Below the pieces are notes generated by a model. That model saw only the letters and a list, made by a program, of their open reading frames with translations, had not been told where the DNA came from and made no database searches. Position numbers and translations under genes: made by a program. Of a stretch of 64,000 nt of DNA, positions 11,619-21,344 are shown in pieces (within the stretch, counting starts at the first letter, position 1; every line of letters starts with the position of its first letter). The stretch is from assembly GCA_026873275.1 (NCBI GenBank), contig JANTUC010000014.1, positions 558,001 through 622,000 of the forward strand. Direction: 5' to 3'. This DNA comes from Pseudopithomyces maydicus (lineage: Eukaryota; Ascomycota; Dothideomycetes; Pleosporales; Didymosphaeriaceae).

Positions 11619-13041
11619 CTTGATAGATGTTTGTATCAAATGCCGTCTATTCGAGGAATCAAGAACTGCAGTGTTGTGATGCAGAGTCCATTTACACGAG
11701 TGACGAAGGGTTTATATATGCAGTTCCAAGCCAACGTCTGATAAGGATACGCTTCGAGAGTCGGACAATTGACTCTTTCTGTGGGAAGCCTTGAAAGCTA
11801 CCTTCCTAAAATCTACTACTACCATACCACATGTTAGTGGGATGCATGGGTCGACAATGAGCATGAAATATCCACTAGGAATAAGGGCACTGCAGATCTC
11901 GTGATTGGTGGAAACCATCTCAGCACGAGGGGACATGCCCTATCGAGAGGTCCGCACTCTTGTGAGCGAAGAAGGGCCTTTCAAGGATGTTGTATCCAAG
12001 CCACGCCATTCATTCGAAAAGATGGCGATATGCCCAGGAGCAATATACTCGGAGAGTGTTCTCATGCCGCTCCATGCGGAGTGAGTGACAGCCTCTAGGC
12101 ACAAGTTCGTGTTCAGTGTGTTGGACACGATGAGATGCATGCGAGGTTACAGGCAGAGATGTAAACATGTTGAATGGGGATGTTCGCCCATAGGCGTGAG
12201 CCAATGGAACGACAGCAATGGTTAGGTTGCCAACGAGTAGATTGAGGCAGCAAAAGCTTGTTGTTGCTTATCAGTCCGACCGCCACTTGGCAAGGGTAGA
12301 GCTTGGACACTAGTGCTCAATAGGCAGTTCACGATGGATGATGCCAGGTTCCATATGGATGGCGTTGTGATCAAGTGTCTAGTCGGCGGCACTGATGTCT
12401 GCATTTGGCAAGAAGATGTGTGTTAAAGATGGCCGAGATTGCTTGTTGGAGCTTGTTTGCTGCACGTGCGGGACTTTGCTTTTTCACGATGGATCCAGGT
12501 CGCCTTCGCGAGAATGATTGCGATGGCCAATCGGCACCATTGATGTTTTTTCTCCGAAGCCGTGGAGGTGTCTTTGTCTTTAACATGTGCTGATGATCAG
12601 ACCCGGGGCTCGTGGAGCGTTTAGCGTGCTTGGCGCGGATCCTGGGAAGGAGGAGCGGAGGGCGGCGACGTGGGGGCCGGACCCCGCCTTCAGGAGCTGG
12701 GCGGGAGATTGGCCTGGCTTGGCGGGAGGGTTCCAGAAGGCTTCCAAGGTTCGGTGGACAGACAGGGCTCATCTCGTTTATCGTTGGGCGAGCAGCATTT
12801 GGCGGGCCTGAAACAGGGCGAGGCGATGAGAGGCTGTGGGCATAGGTCGTCATGGGCGTGCGGGTGGGATGGGCTGCCACCTGGGCAAGGTGGCACCTGG
12901 GCAGGGGGACACATGGCCCAGTTCCAGGCCTCCTGAGGGCTGCCCTGTTTGCTGCTACGCGTCGTGTGCACGCTTCCATGGTGATGCCTCGCGTCTCGTG
13001 CCTCACACGCCTCCAGCTCCTCTCTCTCCACCGCCGCCGAC
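11619..13041. other. intergenic, becoming GC-rich towards the next gene
   Basis: The left half is balanced in composition and empty of convincing frames. From about 12.6 kb the sequence is strongly GC-rich, so long open frames on both strands there are compositional artefacts. The right end must hold the promoter and leader of the gene starting at 13042. Confidence 0.45.
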
Positions 13042-16000
13042 ATGCCGCTGCGCAAACGGTTCAAGAGCATGCCGGCCTCCGCAACAGCCTCCGCCCAACC
13101 GGCAAAGGGTGACGACGGCAAGAGGAGCAAGCGCCAGAGGCTCGCCGATTTCTTCAAGGCGAGGAAGAGCAGCAGCGGCAGCGGCAGCGGCATCAGCCAT
13201 CTGATGGGCCCCCCAAGAAGCGCTGTCCCCGCCAAACCGCCCGCCAAACCGCCCGCCAAACCGCCCGCCAAACCGCCGCGCGACTCCAAACTCGCCGAGT
13301 CGACGAGGCCCCGCGCCTCGAGCAGCTCCGTCGACGTCCAAGTCCAACCCAAACAACCCCAACAACTCCAACAACCCGCAGGCGGCCTGCCCACGCCGCC
13401 GCCAGAACCAGCACCCACGCACGACGCGCCGCCGCAACAGGCTGAGCCCATCAAGCCCGACTACCTGGCCGAGGAGCACGTCCGCGCTCTCTTCTCCGGC
13501 GCGCCGCACTTCTTCGTGCAGCACACCGACACCCGCCCCATCCCCAGAGCATCCTACCCATGGGACCACCAGCTGGCCGTCAAGGATGTCTCCGACTCGC
13601 TCCAGCTCGCCGAGCCCGCCTTCTCTGCCGCCACCCTCCACAGGCACCTGCCTGCCCTGCAAAAGGCCTCGGACCAGGACACCCCCACCGCGGCTATGCC
13701 GTGGACGTCGTAGAGCTGCCCAGCATGCTCAGCGCCCAGGGCATCGAGCCAGGCTCCATCGGCTTTGCACACTTCATCGAGCTCTCGCAGCCCGACCACC
13801 TCGTCACCGACCTACAGCAGTCGCACTCTAGCAATGACTACCTGGACGCCCTACGCAACAAGGAGCTGATGCAGCAAAACCCCGAAAGGCTGGGCATCCG
13901 CTCCGTCGACATGACCATGGTCCACGACCGCTTGGTCGAGTTGGCCGATCTGATCGAGGCCTTTCACCATAGTCCTGAACCCATGACCATCCTCAACAAC
14001 CAGCCGCCGGGCGACTTGTACGCCAACCTGTTCGGCAAGTTTCTGACGCCCCCGGCTACGACAGCACCGTCCATGACCCTACCGGAATCAAAGTCCAGAT
14101 CGACACCTTGCTCAAGATCCTCCGACTACGAGGCGTATGGTTTGATTTCAGCCTAGTGGAATGGCGCATCCGACTTGGCCAAATCCTTTGGAACGAGCCC
14201 GAGCCTGAAGACGAGCTCCATGCTCAACCGCTGTGGGCCGACCGCGACATTTTGCTTCTGCAGATCACCTTGGCCTGCGAGCTTCTGCTTCGGCTCGACG
14301 CCATAACGAGCATGGATCTGGACGACGTCCAGGCTCAGATGCACGTCAGTCCCCAGGACGTCCAGGGTTTCCTCCATCTCAAGACGCGCAAGACAGACTG
14401 GGATCTTGTCTTGGCACGTCGCTTCCTGGAAAATGTCTTGCCTGTGAAGGAGATCGATGTTGCACCCTTGGTGCCAGAATCAAAGTCGCGCGGATTGTTT
14501 TCGCTTCTCACACCGAGTACTCCCAAAGACGGTCTCACAACCGATTTGGTCTTACTACCGCAGCATCAAGCTCGGCAGCTCGCAGGCCTGCTTCACTTTT
14601 CCCAGAAAGTAAAATGGCCTGGTATTGAGTTGATCATAGCCGAGCTCGCCCAGAAGATCATCCCAGAGGCAGCCCCAACCCCAGACCACATGTCAACACC
14701 GACGGGAAGAGTGCTTGACCCAAGCACTCCCGCGTCCATCAGGGTGTACGCAACTCCTCTAGCAACCCCGCGCTCTAACACGATGCTTGACAGCTACTTC
14801 GGTAACCTGCAGCGGCCGTCACTAGGTCGAGGGGATTCTCGGTCGCTCCAGATGTCCCTTTCCACTACATTACTAGCCCATGCGGATAGTCCCAATCGTG
14901 CCGTCGCTGTTGGAGGCTGGCTTAGCCGTTCCTATCTCACCGGTCTCATACTGCCTGGCGAAGCCATATCGCATTTCCTCATGTCCACGTTGTTGGAAAA
15001 CGACAAGCTGGCTATCGCTGCGCTTGGGGACTCGGCAAATCTATACGGTGGTTTCATCTATGCGGAGAGGACATGGTGGAGCAAAGCTTCTATTGTGGCT
15101 CGTGTTCTTGCTTGTATTGAAGGAGCATCTGAATGCATGGGTTGGGTCACATTTCCGACTCTGCCAGTTGACTCCACTGACGGCTGGTATGCTGTCAAAG
15201 TTACACAAGTGCGTCCGGAACAGCCATCGCGATTGACTTCCGAAGACGAAGTTATCGCACGCGACTCCGCCGCCATACCTGATCTGGATGAGTCAGCTGT
15301 AAAAGCAGAGGACTTGGTTCTTCCACGTGATGCTCCCAACCCTCCAATCCCGGCTGTTGAGTTTTTGAATTGGAGCTTGACTTCCGTTGACGGGGGACTC
15401 TCGGATAATGATAGTGCATCCGCCCCAATTGGGGAGGCTGACACCTACGCAGCCTCCGTCACATTCACTTCATTAGGTCGCATCACGCATAATTTGGCCT
15501 TGCTTTATGATGTCCAATTCATCACCTCATGGCCATGCACCCCACCTGCAGCATCACCAGCACCAGCTGCTCCTCGTTTGTTGAAACGTTCCCAAACCAC
15601 ACCACTCTCTCGCACCTCCTCCAAACGGAGTTTCCACAGCAGTCGTACTGCTAGCAATCGCTCCTCGCAGTTGATCCGCCGCAACTCACACGGCTTCGAG
15701 CCGCTGCTCTCACACCCTCCAGACTCACCCAGCATTGCACCCACGCGCATGTATCTTCCAGTACCCGATGAAGATCTTAACTCTCACTTGTCGCCAGGAC
15801 AGGAGCCGCTGAATGCACATCCACTCCACATGTCATACAAGTTCAAAATCCTACCAGCCACTGATATTCTGGACCCGACCTTTGCTCTTCCGTTTACGCT
15901 TCGCATTCCCAGTTCGCCAGCGCCCACTCCACAAGATGAAAAGGATACGAATGAGGAACCTGATCCTATAAAAGATGACCAAATTGTCCTTGTTTTAGAT

Positions 16001-16153
16001 GCTCGCGCTTCCCGGGATCTTGAGTTGCTCGCACGTTCGTGGTGCGCCGAGAGAGGATTCCATGCAATTGTTGGGCGAACTGGTCGTACGTGCCTTGCAT
16101 GCTGTATTCGCGAGGCCAGAGGCCTCGGACTGAACATTGTCATCAGGGTGTGA
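13042..16153 (+). CDS. large uncharacterised fungal protein, two one-base frame breaks
   Basis: This is a single-exon gene of about 1037 aa if two missing bases are counted. The head is basic and low in complexity, with four AKPP repeats (residues about 64-79) and Gln/Pro-rich stretches. From about residue 150 the protein looks folded. Frame 1 runs to a CCCCC run at 13682-13686. The coding frame then shifts and reads GYAVDVVELPSML and so on to a second CCCCC run at 14049-14053, after which it reads GYDSTVHDPTGIKVQIDTLL and stays open to the stop. One extra C at each run gives a continuous protein, and no GT/AG pair nearby explains the shifts. The tail has Ser/Arg-rich segments around residue 850-890. 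I do not recognise the family and see no membrane segment or catalytic signature. Confidence 0.8.
13231..13278 (+). repeat. 12-bp coding tandem repeat (AKPP x4)
   Basis: The unit GCCAAACCGCCC is repeated four times, with the last copy ending in G, and encodes a Lys/Pro spacer in the disordered head of the 1037-aa protein. Confidence 0.9.
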
Positions 16154-18010
16154 TTAACGAGAAAAGCTCCACTGCGCATTATTCACTGGGATAGATCGCT
16201 GTTTTCTTTCTTTTGGTGCTCATGGTGTATCTTTGTTTTGCGCACATATACCCAGTGTCGGTTTCTGTCACGCTGTTTCTTGTCATCCGTGGATCTGTTT
16301 GTCGTTGCACTAGATACCCTGAGCAGACACGTTATACAACTATTCTCAGACTGTTTCCGATGTGATTGACATCTATGTAACTATTTGGAACTGAGTGCAA
16401 AAGGTGTCGAGTCAATTTGACTACAACAGCGTAAAAATAAGGTGGCTAAAAGACGTCTCCCCACTAGACGGCGTAAAAAGGTAGCGTATCGAAAGCGTGC
16501 GTAAAAAAGCCGGAACATCTATGTACAGTTAGGCGTGCTGTGACAAGGCTGAGACTAGACGAATGGCTTAGTCGCTAAGAAGTCCGACCACGGTGATTGT
16601 CGTAGCCTACTGCCAATCCCGCCCCACGGACAAGACTTCAAGTATTCCCTAATTCGTATTCTTAGAATGCGTCTCCACGTCGCGCGCCGTGTGTTTCACG
16701 GTTTTTTTCTTATATTTATACACGACGTAGGTACCCAGTGCCACATCGTTAATGCAAAACTACACTGAGCTACCTCTCCCTTCACCAGTCACTGTACATT
16801 GATCCTGCCACACCGCTATATCGAATTTACCATCTATCGCACAATCACAATCCAATATCACCACAAACGAGGCTAGGAAACATGCCAGAAATGCAATACA
16901 TGCCCAGCGACGACAGCTCGTTTTCTGATTCCGATAGAGGCGAAATAGGGGAAACAAATTGCTGGTCAGGATGCAACGGCCCTTGGGGTGCGGATGTGAT
17001 GCAAAGTTGCCTGGTAGCAACGTGGGCGCTGATAGCGACGGTGTGCTCTGGATGCAGTTGTGACGGTCTGAACTGTTGAACGGGTGGACGAAAACAGCCA
17101 AAGAGACAGCCGAGTATTGTATTCCACGTCCCAACAATATTCGGAGTGCGGTGTGGGGCGGGGTTCGGTGACATGGCAAAAGGGGGGCTGATGACATGCT
17201 GTGTAGCGTCAACGACACGCTAAGCTTCGCGATCAGAGCGGTAGAGGGCTCTCGCCCGCTCCAATCATACATGGGCGTTCTATGAAAGAAAGAGGCGATG
17301 AGGAGGGCCACGTCGTTAGCTCGATACATGGGATATCTGCCATGCGACTGTACGACTACATAAGAAGGAAGACGGAAGTAAAAACCAAGTCATTTCTGCA
17401 TTTGGGTATAACATGGTTGACACATCTTGCGGGATCCGGTTCAGCTGAATTGGATGAACGGTCGACTTATCGGTTTATGCGTTTGACACCATAATCAACG
17501 CCGGATAGAAGATATCTTATTCATTAGCATGAGGGTCAGCGAACGGTTGAGCCAATTTGGTATCAGACCTGATCATGTTGAGCTCGGAAACGACCCAGCT
17601 GACCAGTATCTGCACCGAAGGCCTTGCCTTAGTTCACGTAAGAATCTATTTATTTCGCCCGAGCACATAAAATCATTGTTCCAAGATAAACTCCGTAATA
17701 ACATACGGTGCAACGTACTAATGAATACTTTGGGTAGCAGATTTTTTACCTTTCAAGCTCGACGACTTCCAAGCTTCAAGACTGGGATGTTGGCGGGAGA
17801 AAGCGCTATGAAGATGTCTACTCAGCGCCTGCCCGATCACTACCGTGCAGAATCACAGAAAACGCCTCCATCCCTGCAGGAATTCACGTTTACACATCAC
17901 TTTGGTGGCTGCAACGGTGTTCCAGCATCCTAATTGCTATCATTGCTATTGTCTATTCTCGTTGATCCCATCGCTGTCAGCAACCGTACCCCTCGCTACA
18001 GCCTCATAAA
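16154..18010. other. intergenic, 1.86 kb, no supported gene
   Basis: Both strands carry medium-length frames, including 189 codons on the minus strand at 16760-17329. None has domain-like composition, splice logic or a start context I trust. The right end is the promoter of the repeat-protein gene. Confidence 0.4.
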
Positions 18011-19210
18011 ATGGCCTCAAACGACAACACTCCGGATCCATCCATACGAGGTGATCCTGCACCAACTCACGAGAGCGGTTCCGCAGAATCGATCAAAAGC
18101 TACAAGACGGCCTCTGACCGAAACGACTCTGCACCAGACGAGCAAAAGGGCTCTACAATCTCTGGTCCCAGCGATCCTACCGCCTCTGTAGAGGATGGTC
18201 CTACCGTCTCCAGCCAGGATGATTGTGCAGCCTCCATTCAGAGCGGTCCTGCAGCCTCTATTCAGGCCGATTCTGCAGCCTCCCTCCAGAACGACTCTGC
18301 AGCCTCTACCCAGGGCGGCGACACGTCGTCTATTAAGAATGACACCACAATCTCCATCCAGAGTGCTCGAGCAGTCTCTGTTCACAGTGGTCCTGTTACC
18401 GTGGTTGAGAGTCGCGCAGCCTCCAAGCAAAGCAACCACGCATCTGTCATAGATGATGACGCTGTAGCCCCAGGGCAGAATGACCACACGGCATCTGACC
18501 AGAGTATCGCTCCAGCCTCTCCACAACCAGAGAAGAAAATTGGCAACCCTCCTGAAGCCGCAGCGGCCCTTGACCAGAAAGACAATGCGCCTTCCATCCA
18601 GAGTGGCCCTGCACCTTCCGTCCAGAGTTGTCCTGCGCCTTCCATCCAGGGTGGTCCTGCGCCTTCCGTCCAGAATGGTCCTGCGCCATCAGCTCGAAGT
18701 GACCCTGGGCCATCGTCCAGCGGCCCCTCCAGGCCCTTGATGACTCGCTCCGTTCCCGGTTCGATACGTAACCGCTATGCCCCATCGTTCACTGCCTCGG
18801 GCCGCTCGACCACAGGCAGCGGCAGCCAGTTACGCTGCCGTACGCCCCCAGAAGAATACATGTCAGAACTCCCTCTACAATATAGCTACCCGATCCGCAC
18901 ACCGCTGGCAGGCAAATACGTGGCTCCGCCGCCGGTGCCGCCCAAGTACCGGCAGTGGGGGTGGTGGAAGGAGAACATCACGTACGTGGTTTCATGCCGA
19001 GGGTGCTTTGAGGACCAGGGTTGCTGCGCTAAGGATGGCTGCTGGGATAGTTGGGATTGGCGGTGCTTCTTGAGCTGCTGTTGTCCGCTTTGTAAGTTCT
19101 GGTATATGCAGGTTGAGCGCAGGGTCAGAGGGCTAATCCAAGGAATAGGGTGGGGTGGTTTCGAGCATAAATGGCAAGGATGGTGTGATGAGGGTCCCAA
19201 AGAGGAGTAG
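18011..19210 (+). CDS. Ser/Ala-rich 8-residue-repeat protein with Cys-rich C-terminus
   Basis: The gene is one exon of 399 aa. Residues about 50-235 consist of degenerate 8-residue units of the form [A/P]-[A/P]-S-[I/V]-Q-[S/N]-[G/D]-[P/S], encoded by 24-bp DNA repeats. After a Ser/Arg/Thr-rich linker comes a conserved-looking tail. It has a proline patch (APPPVPPKYRQWGWWK) and a dense cysteine cluster (residues about 330-365: SCRGC, GCC, GCW, CFLSCCCPLCKFW), then an amphipathic end. The cysteine/Trp tail could be palmitoylated, bind metal, or resemble PLAC8-type Cys-rich membrane modules (CCxxxxCPLC recalls them); this is inference only. No signal peptide is present. The repeats suggest length variation between strains. 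Confidence 0.75.
   Translation: MASNDNTPDPSIRGDPAPTHESGSAESIKSYKTASDRNDSAPDEQKGSTISGPSDPTASVEDGPTVSSQDDCAASIQSGPAASIQADSAASLQNDSAASTQGGDTSSIKNDTTISIQSARAVSVHSGPVTVVESRAASKQSNHASVIDDDAVAPGQNDHTASDQSIAPASPQPEKKIGNPPEAAAALDQKDNAPSIQSGPAPSVQSCPAPSIQGGPAPSVQNGPAPSARSDPGPSSSGPSRPLMTRSVPGSIRNRYAPSFTASGRSTTGSGSQLRCRTPPEEYMSELPLQYSYPIRTPLAGKYVAPPPVPPKYRQWGWWKENITYVVSCRGCFEDQGCCAKDGCWDSWDWRCFLSCCCPLCKFWYMQVERRVRGLIQGIGWGGFEHKWQGWCDEGPKEE
18227..18322 (+). repeat. 24-bp coding minisatellite, first block (4 units)
   Basis: Four consecutive units start GCAGCCTC at 18227, 18251, 18275 and 18299. They encode variants of AASIQSGP in the repeat protein. Confidence 0.88.
18587..18706 (+). repeat. 24-bp coding minisatellite, second block (5 units)
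   Basis: Units start at 18587, 18611, 18635, 18659 and 18683. The first four are nearly identical (GCGCCTTCCRTCCAG...), so this block is younger than the first; the fifth has drifted. Confidence 0.88.
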
Positions 19211-19713
19211 GTGCAGCATAAGGAAGCGTGAGGCGGGGGAATCGAAGGTGGGGATTTGGAGATGGTGGGACTAAGGCGGTTCCTTAGCTAGGAAGGCAAG
19301 TCGCTGTCGTTTAGACAACGTGTGGATTCGCAAGTTTTTGATATTGCAGCTCGTGAACGAACATAGAAAACTCTTGAAATGTGTTAATTGGCACTTAAAG
19401 TATGTCGTTCGAGTAATTTCTGAGGTTTGCGACTGTGGTGCTGCTCGCGTGCGCTCAACCCACAGCCCTGGAGTGGATTAGGAAGGATGGCATCTCGTCA
19501 ATCACCAAGCTGACATCTGTGTTTGTTAGCCTAGGACTGATTCACCAAACCAAGGTCATGTATGAATGCATGTGTGAAATTTCCGAGGTTGCCTAGTGTA
19601 TAACGAAGTTTGAGTTGTACAGTCCATCGCGTGCCAATCCCACTCGCCGTCCTTAGTTCGCCAAATAAAAAAAGGCAATCGAACAGCTCGCCTTCTCGCT
19701 CGCCTTCTCTACC
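19211..19713. other. intergenic between convergent genes
   Basis: It contains the 3' flanks of the repeat-protein gene and of the pyruvate carrier gene. Nothing else was recognised. Confidence 0.4.
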
Positions 19714-20337
19714 CTACGACTTGACGGCATTCTCTACCTTGGCCACGACCGTCTTCAGCTCCTCCTTCATCTCCTTGCCCTCGGCCTCGGCCTGGTTCTC
19801 TGCGTCGTTGAGGCTGCGCCTGTACATCAACACTCTCGCCGTCTGGGTGGCGCCGGTGAGGAAGAGGAAGAAGTTTACGGTTGCAAGGAAGATATTCCGC
19901 GGGCGGATGACGAAGCACCAGCGGGTCCAGATGAGACCGGTGGTCATGAGAGCGGCGTTGGTGTTGAGGGAGAGCTGGGAGGCGGGGCGGGTAAGGTCTG
20001 ATGCGCCGGCAATAACGAGGCCCCATTTCATGATGGGAGCCCTGCGGGTAGTGTTAGCATCTCGTCTGGGACACTTTGGCGATGGTGTTGCGGGTGTGAG
20101 TCGAAGCTCGAGCGTCGCGTGTGTCGCGTGAGCGGCACCGACCCGAAGACATGCAGCGTGCAAGCGGTGCAAGTGGTGCAAGGGGAATTACCAGAAGTGA
20201 ACCGTCTTAGGACCGACAGGGCTGTTCCATAGCTTCTGGAAGCCGGATTGCTCGGGGGCGGCTGTGGTCTGGTTGCGCTGCTGGCGGAAAAAGGGCCGGA
20301 AGGCGGTGAAGATGCGGGAGCCCGGGCGGAACGACAT
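19714..20337 (-). CDS. mitochondrial pyruvate carrier subunit (MPC2/MPC3 type)
   Basis: This is a subunit of the inner-membrane heterodimer that imports pyruvate into the matrix. Exon 1 is 20337-20192, the intron 20191-20042 (150 bp, GTAATT...CCGCAG) and exon 2 20041-19714, giving 157 aa. The junction restores TVHFWAPIMKWGLVIAGASD, the core MPC signature. It is followed by PASQLSLNTNAALMTTGLIW, the TRWCFVIRPRN loop and a third hydrophobic segment (LATVNFFLFLTGATQ). The basic head (FRPGSRIFTAFRPFFRQQR) and charged tail (EGKEMKEELKTVV) match MPC2-like rather than MPC1-like subunits. It is transcribed divergently from the complex I subunit gene, 250 bp away, both with mitochondrial roles. Confidence 0.93.
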
Positions 20338-20587
20338 GGTTGCTGAATCTTGCTCCCGGGGCGGAAGGCCTTTTTTTGTCAATGGGTGCAGAGGGTGAAG
20401 AGTCGTTGCGAGCGAAGCCGTTGTCGGGCGCCGGCGAGTTTGCGATTGCAGAGAAATCGGGATTATGTCGGGCCACTCCGATTGGCCCAGGCGCGCGGAG
20501 CTTGCGAACGAGCGAGCTTGCGTGCGACGACGTCGCCGAGCAGCAGACGCCCACCGTTCATTGCGATTGACCCGCCCACCGACCGAA
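20338..20587. promoter_or_regulatory. shared divergent promoter of two mitochondrial genes, with a CCAAT box
   Basis: Only 250 bp separate the ATG of the pyruvate carrier (minus) from the ATG of the complex I subunit (plus). An inverted CCAAT pentamer (ATTGG) lies at 20481-20485, about 144 bp from one start and 103 bp from the other, a usual position for HAP/CBC complex binding. Control of both genes by this site is inferred. Confidence 0.55.
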
Positions 20588-20988
20588 ATGGCTTCCAAGT
20601 ACGGCTTCGCGAAGCAGCTAAAGGAGCTGCGCTTCTTGTTCTGCCAGACGAGCGAGCACAGCGCGGCCACGAGGTGTGTCTCTTCCCATCCTCGTCCTCT
20701 CCTTCTCGCACCACTCTGCCAGACACTGACTGTTCACCAGGAGCTTCCTCACAAAGTCGTATCCCACCATGAAGAAGCACAACCCCTACACGCCCATTCT
20801 GATCCGTGAGGCGAGCGGCACCGAGCCCAAGGTTTTTGCGCGCTACGAGTTTGGCAAAGAGAAGTCGATATCGCTCAAAGGTAGGCTGCGTAACAGCACC
20901 GGACCCACACCCAAATGGCTGACACGGCTCAGGTCTGGACGACAAGACCATCGAGCAGCACGTCACCGAGCTCGTCAAGGCGTCATGA
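20588..20988 (+). CDS. NADH:ubiquinone oxidoreductase (complex I) B8/NDUFA2-type subunit
   Basis: This is a small accessory subunit of respiratory complex I with a thioredoxin-like fold. The exons are 20588-20673, 20741-20880 and 20933-20988; the introns are 67 and 52 bp. The coding total of 282 nt gives 93 aa, the usual size. Recognisable pieces are the start MASKYGFAKQLKELRFLFC, the segment SFLTKSYPTMKKHNPYTPIL (conserved NPxxPILIRE core), RYEFGKEKSISL and the end TIEQHVTELVKAS. All junctions keep frame. It is divergent from the pyruvate carrier gene. Confidence 0.94.
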
Positions 20989-21344
20989 GCATGTGACCGC
21001 GCGAGGACCCGGGGAAGGTGCGGTGGACCGTAAATACCTATTTAGTAGCCCACGGGAAGGCGCATTCCATCCCAGCAGGATGGCGCCTGCATGCTGAGAA
21101 GGGGAAGACATGCTCCATCTCGGCCCCAGGACAGTCGGCAGCGAATGAATGTACATTGTATCATGACCAACAAGTCCCCTGCACAATGTACAATACCCCC
21201 AAACCCCTCCGTGCTGTGCCATTGCCACCACAATGTCCCTCGGCACATTGTGATGATCCCGGTAGCAACCTATTGTTCTTATATGTGTTCTTAAAAACTT
21301 CCAACACCTGACATGACAGCTGAATCCAACCTTCTTCTCTCGTC
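20989..21344. other. intergenic, between two genes on the plus strand
   Basis: This is the 3' flank of the complex I gene and the promoter of the coiled-coil gene. No RNA gene or repeat was seen. Confidence 0.4.

Noticed and set aside
12371..13006. 211-codon frame on the minus strand before the 1037-aa gene
   Set aside because: The region is very GC-rich, so all frames are open; the composition is Arg/Pro-rich noise with no domain.
12690..13662. Long minus-strand frames opposite the 1037-aa gene
   Set aside because: They mirror the Pro/Lys repeats of the real plus-strand protein and have low-complexity composition.
16760..17329. 189-codon minus-strand frame
   Set aside because: No domain character, no supporting splice structure; the hydrophobic end looks accidental.
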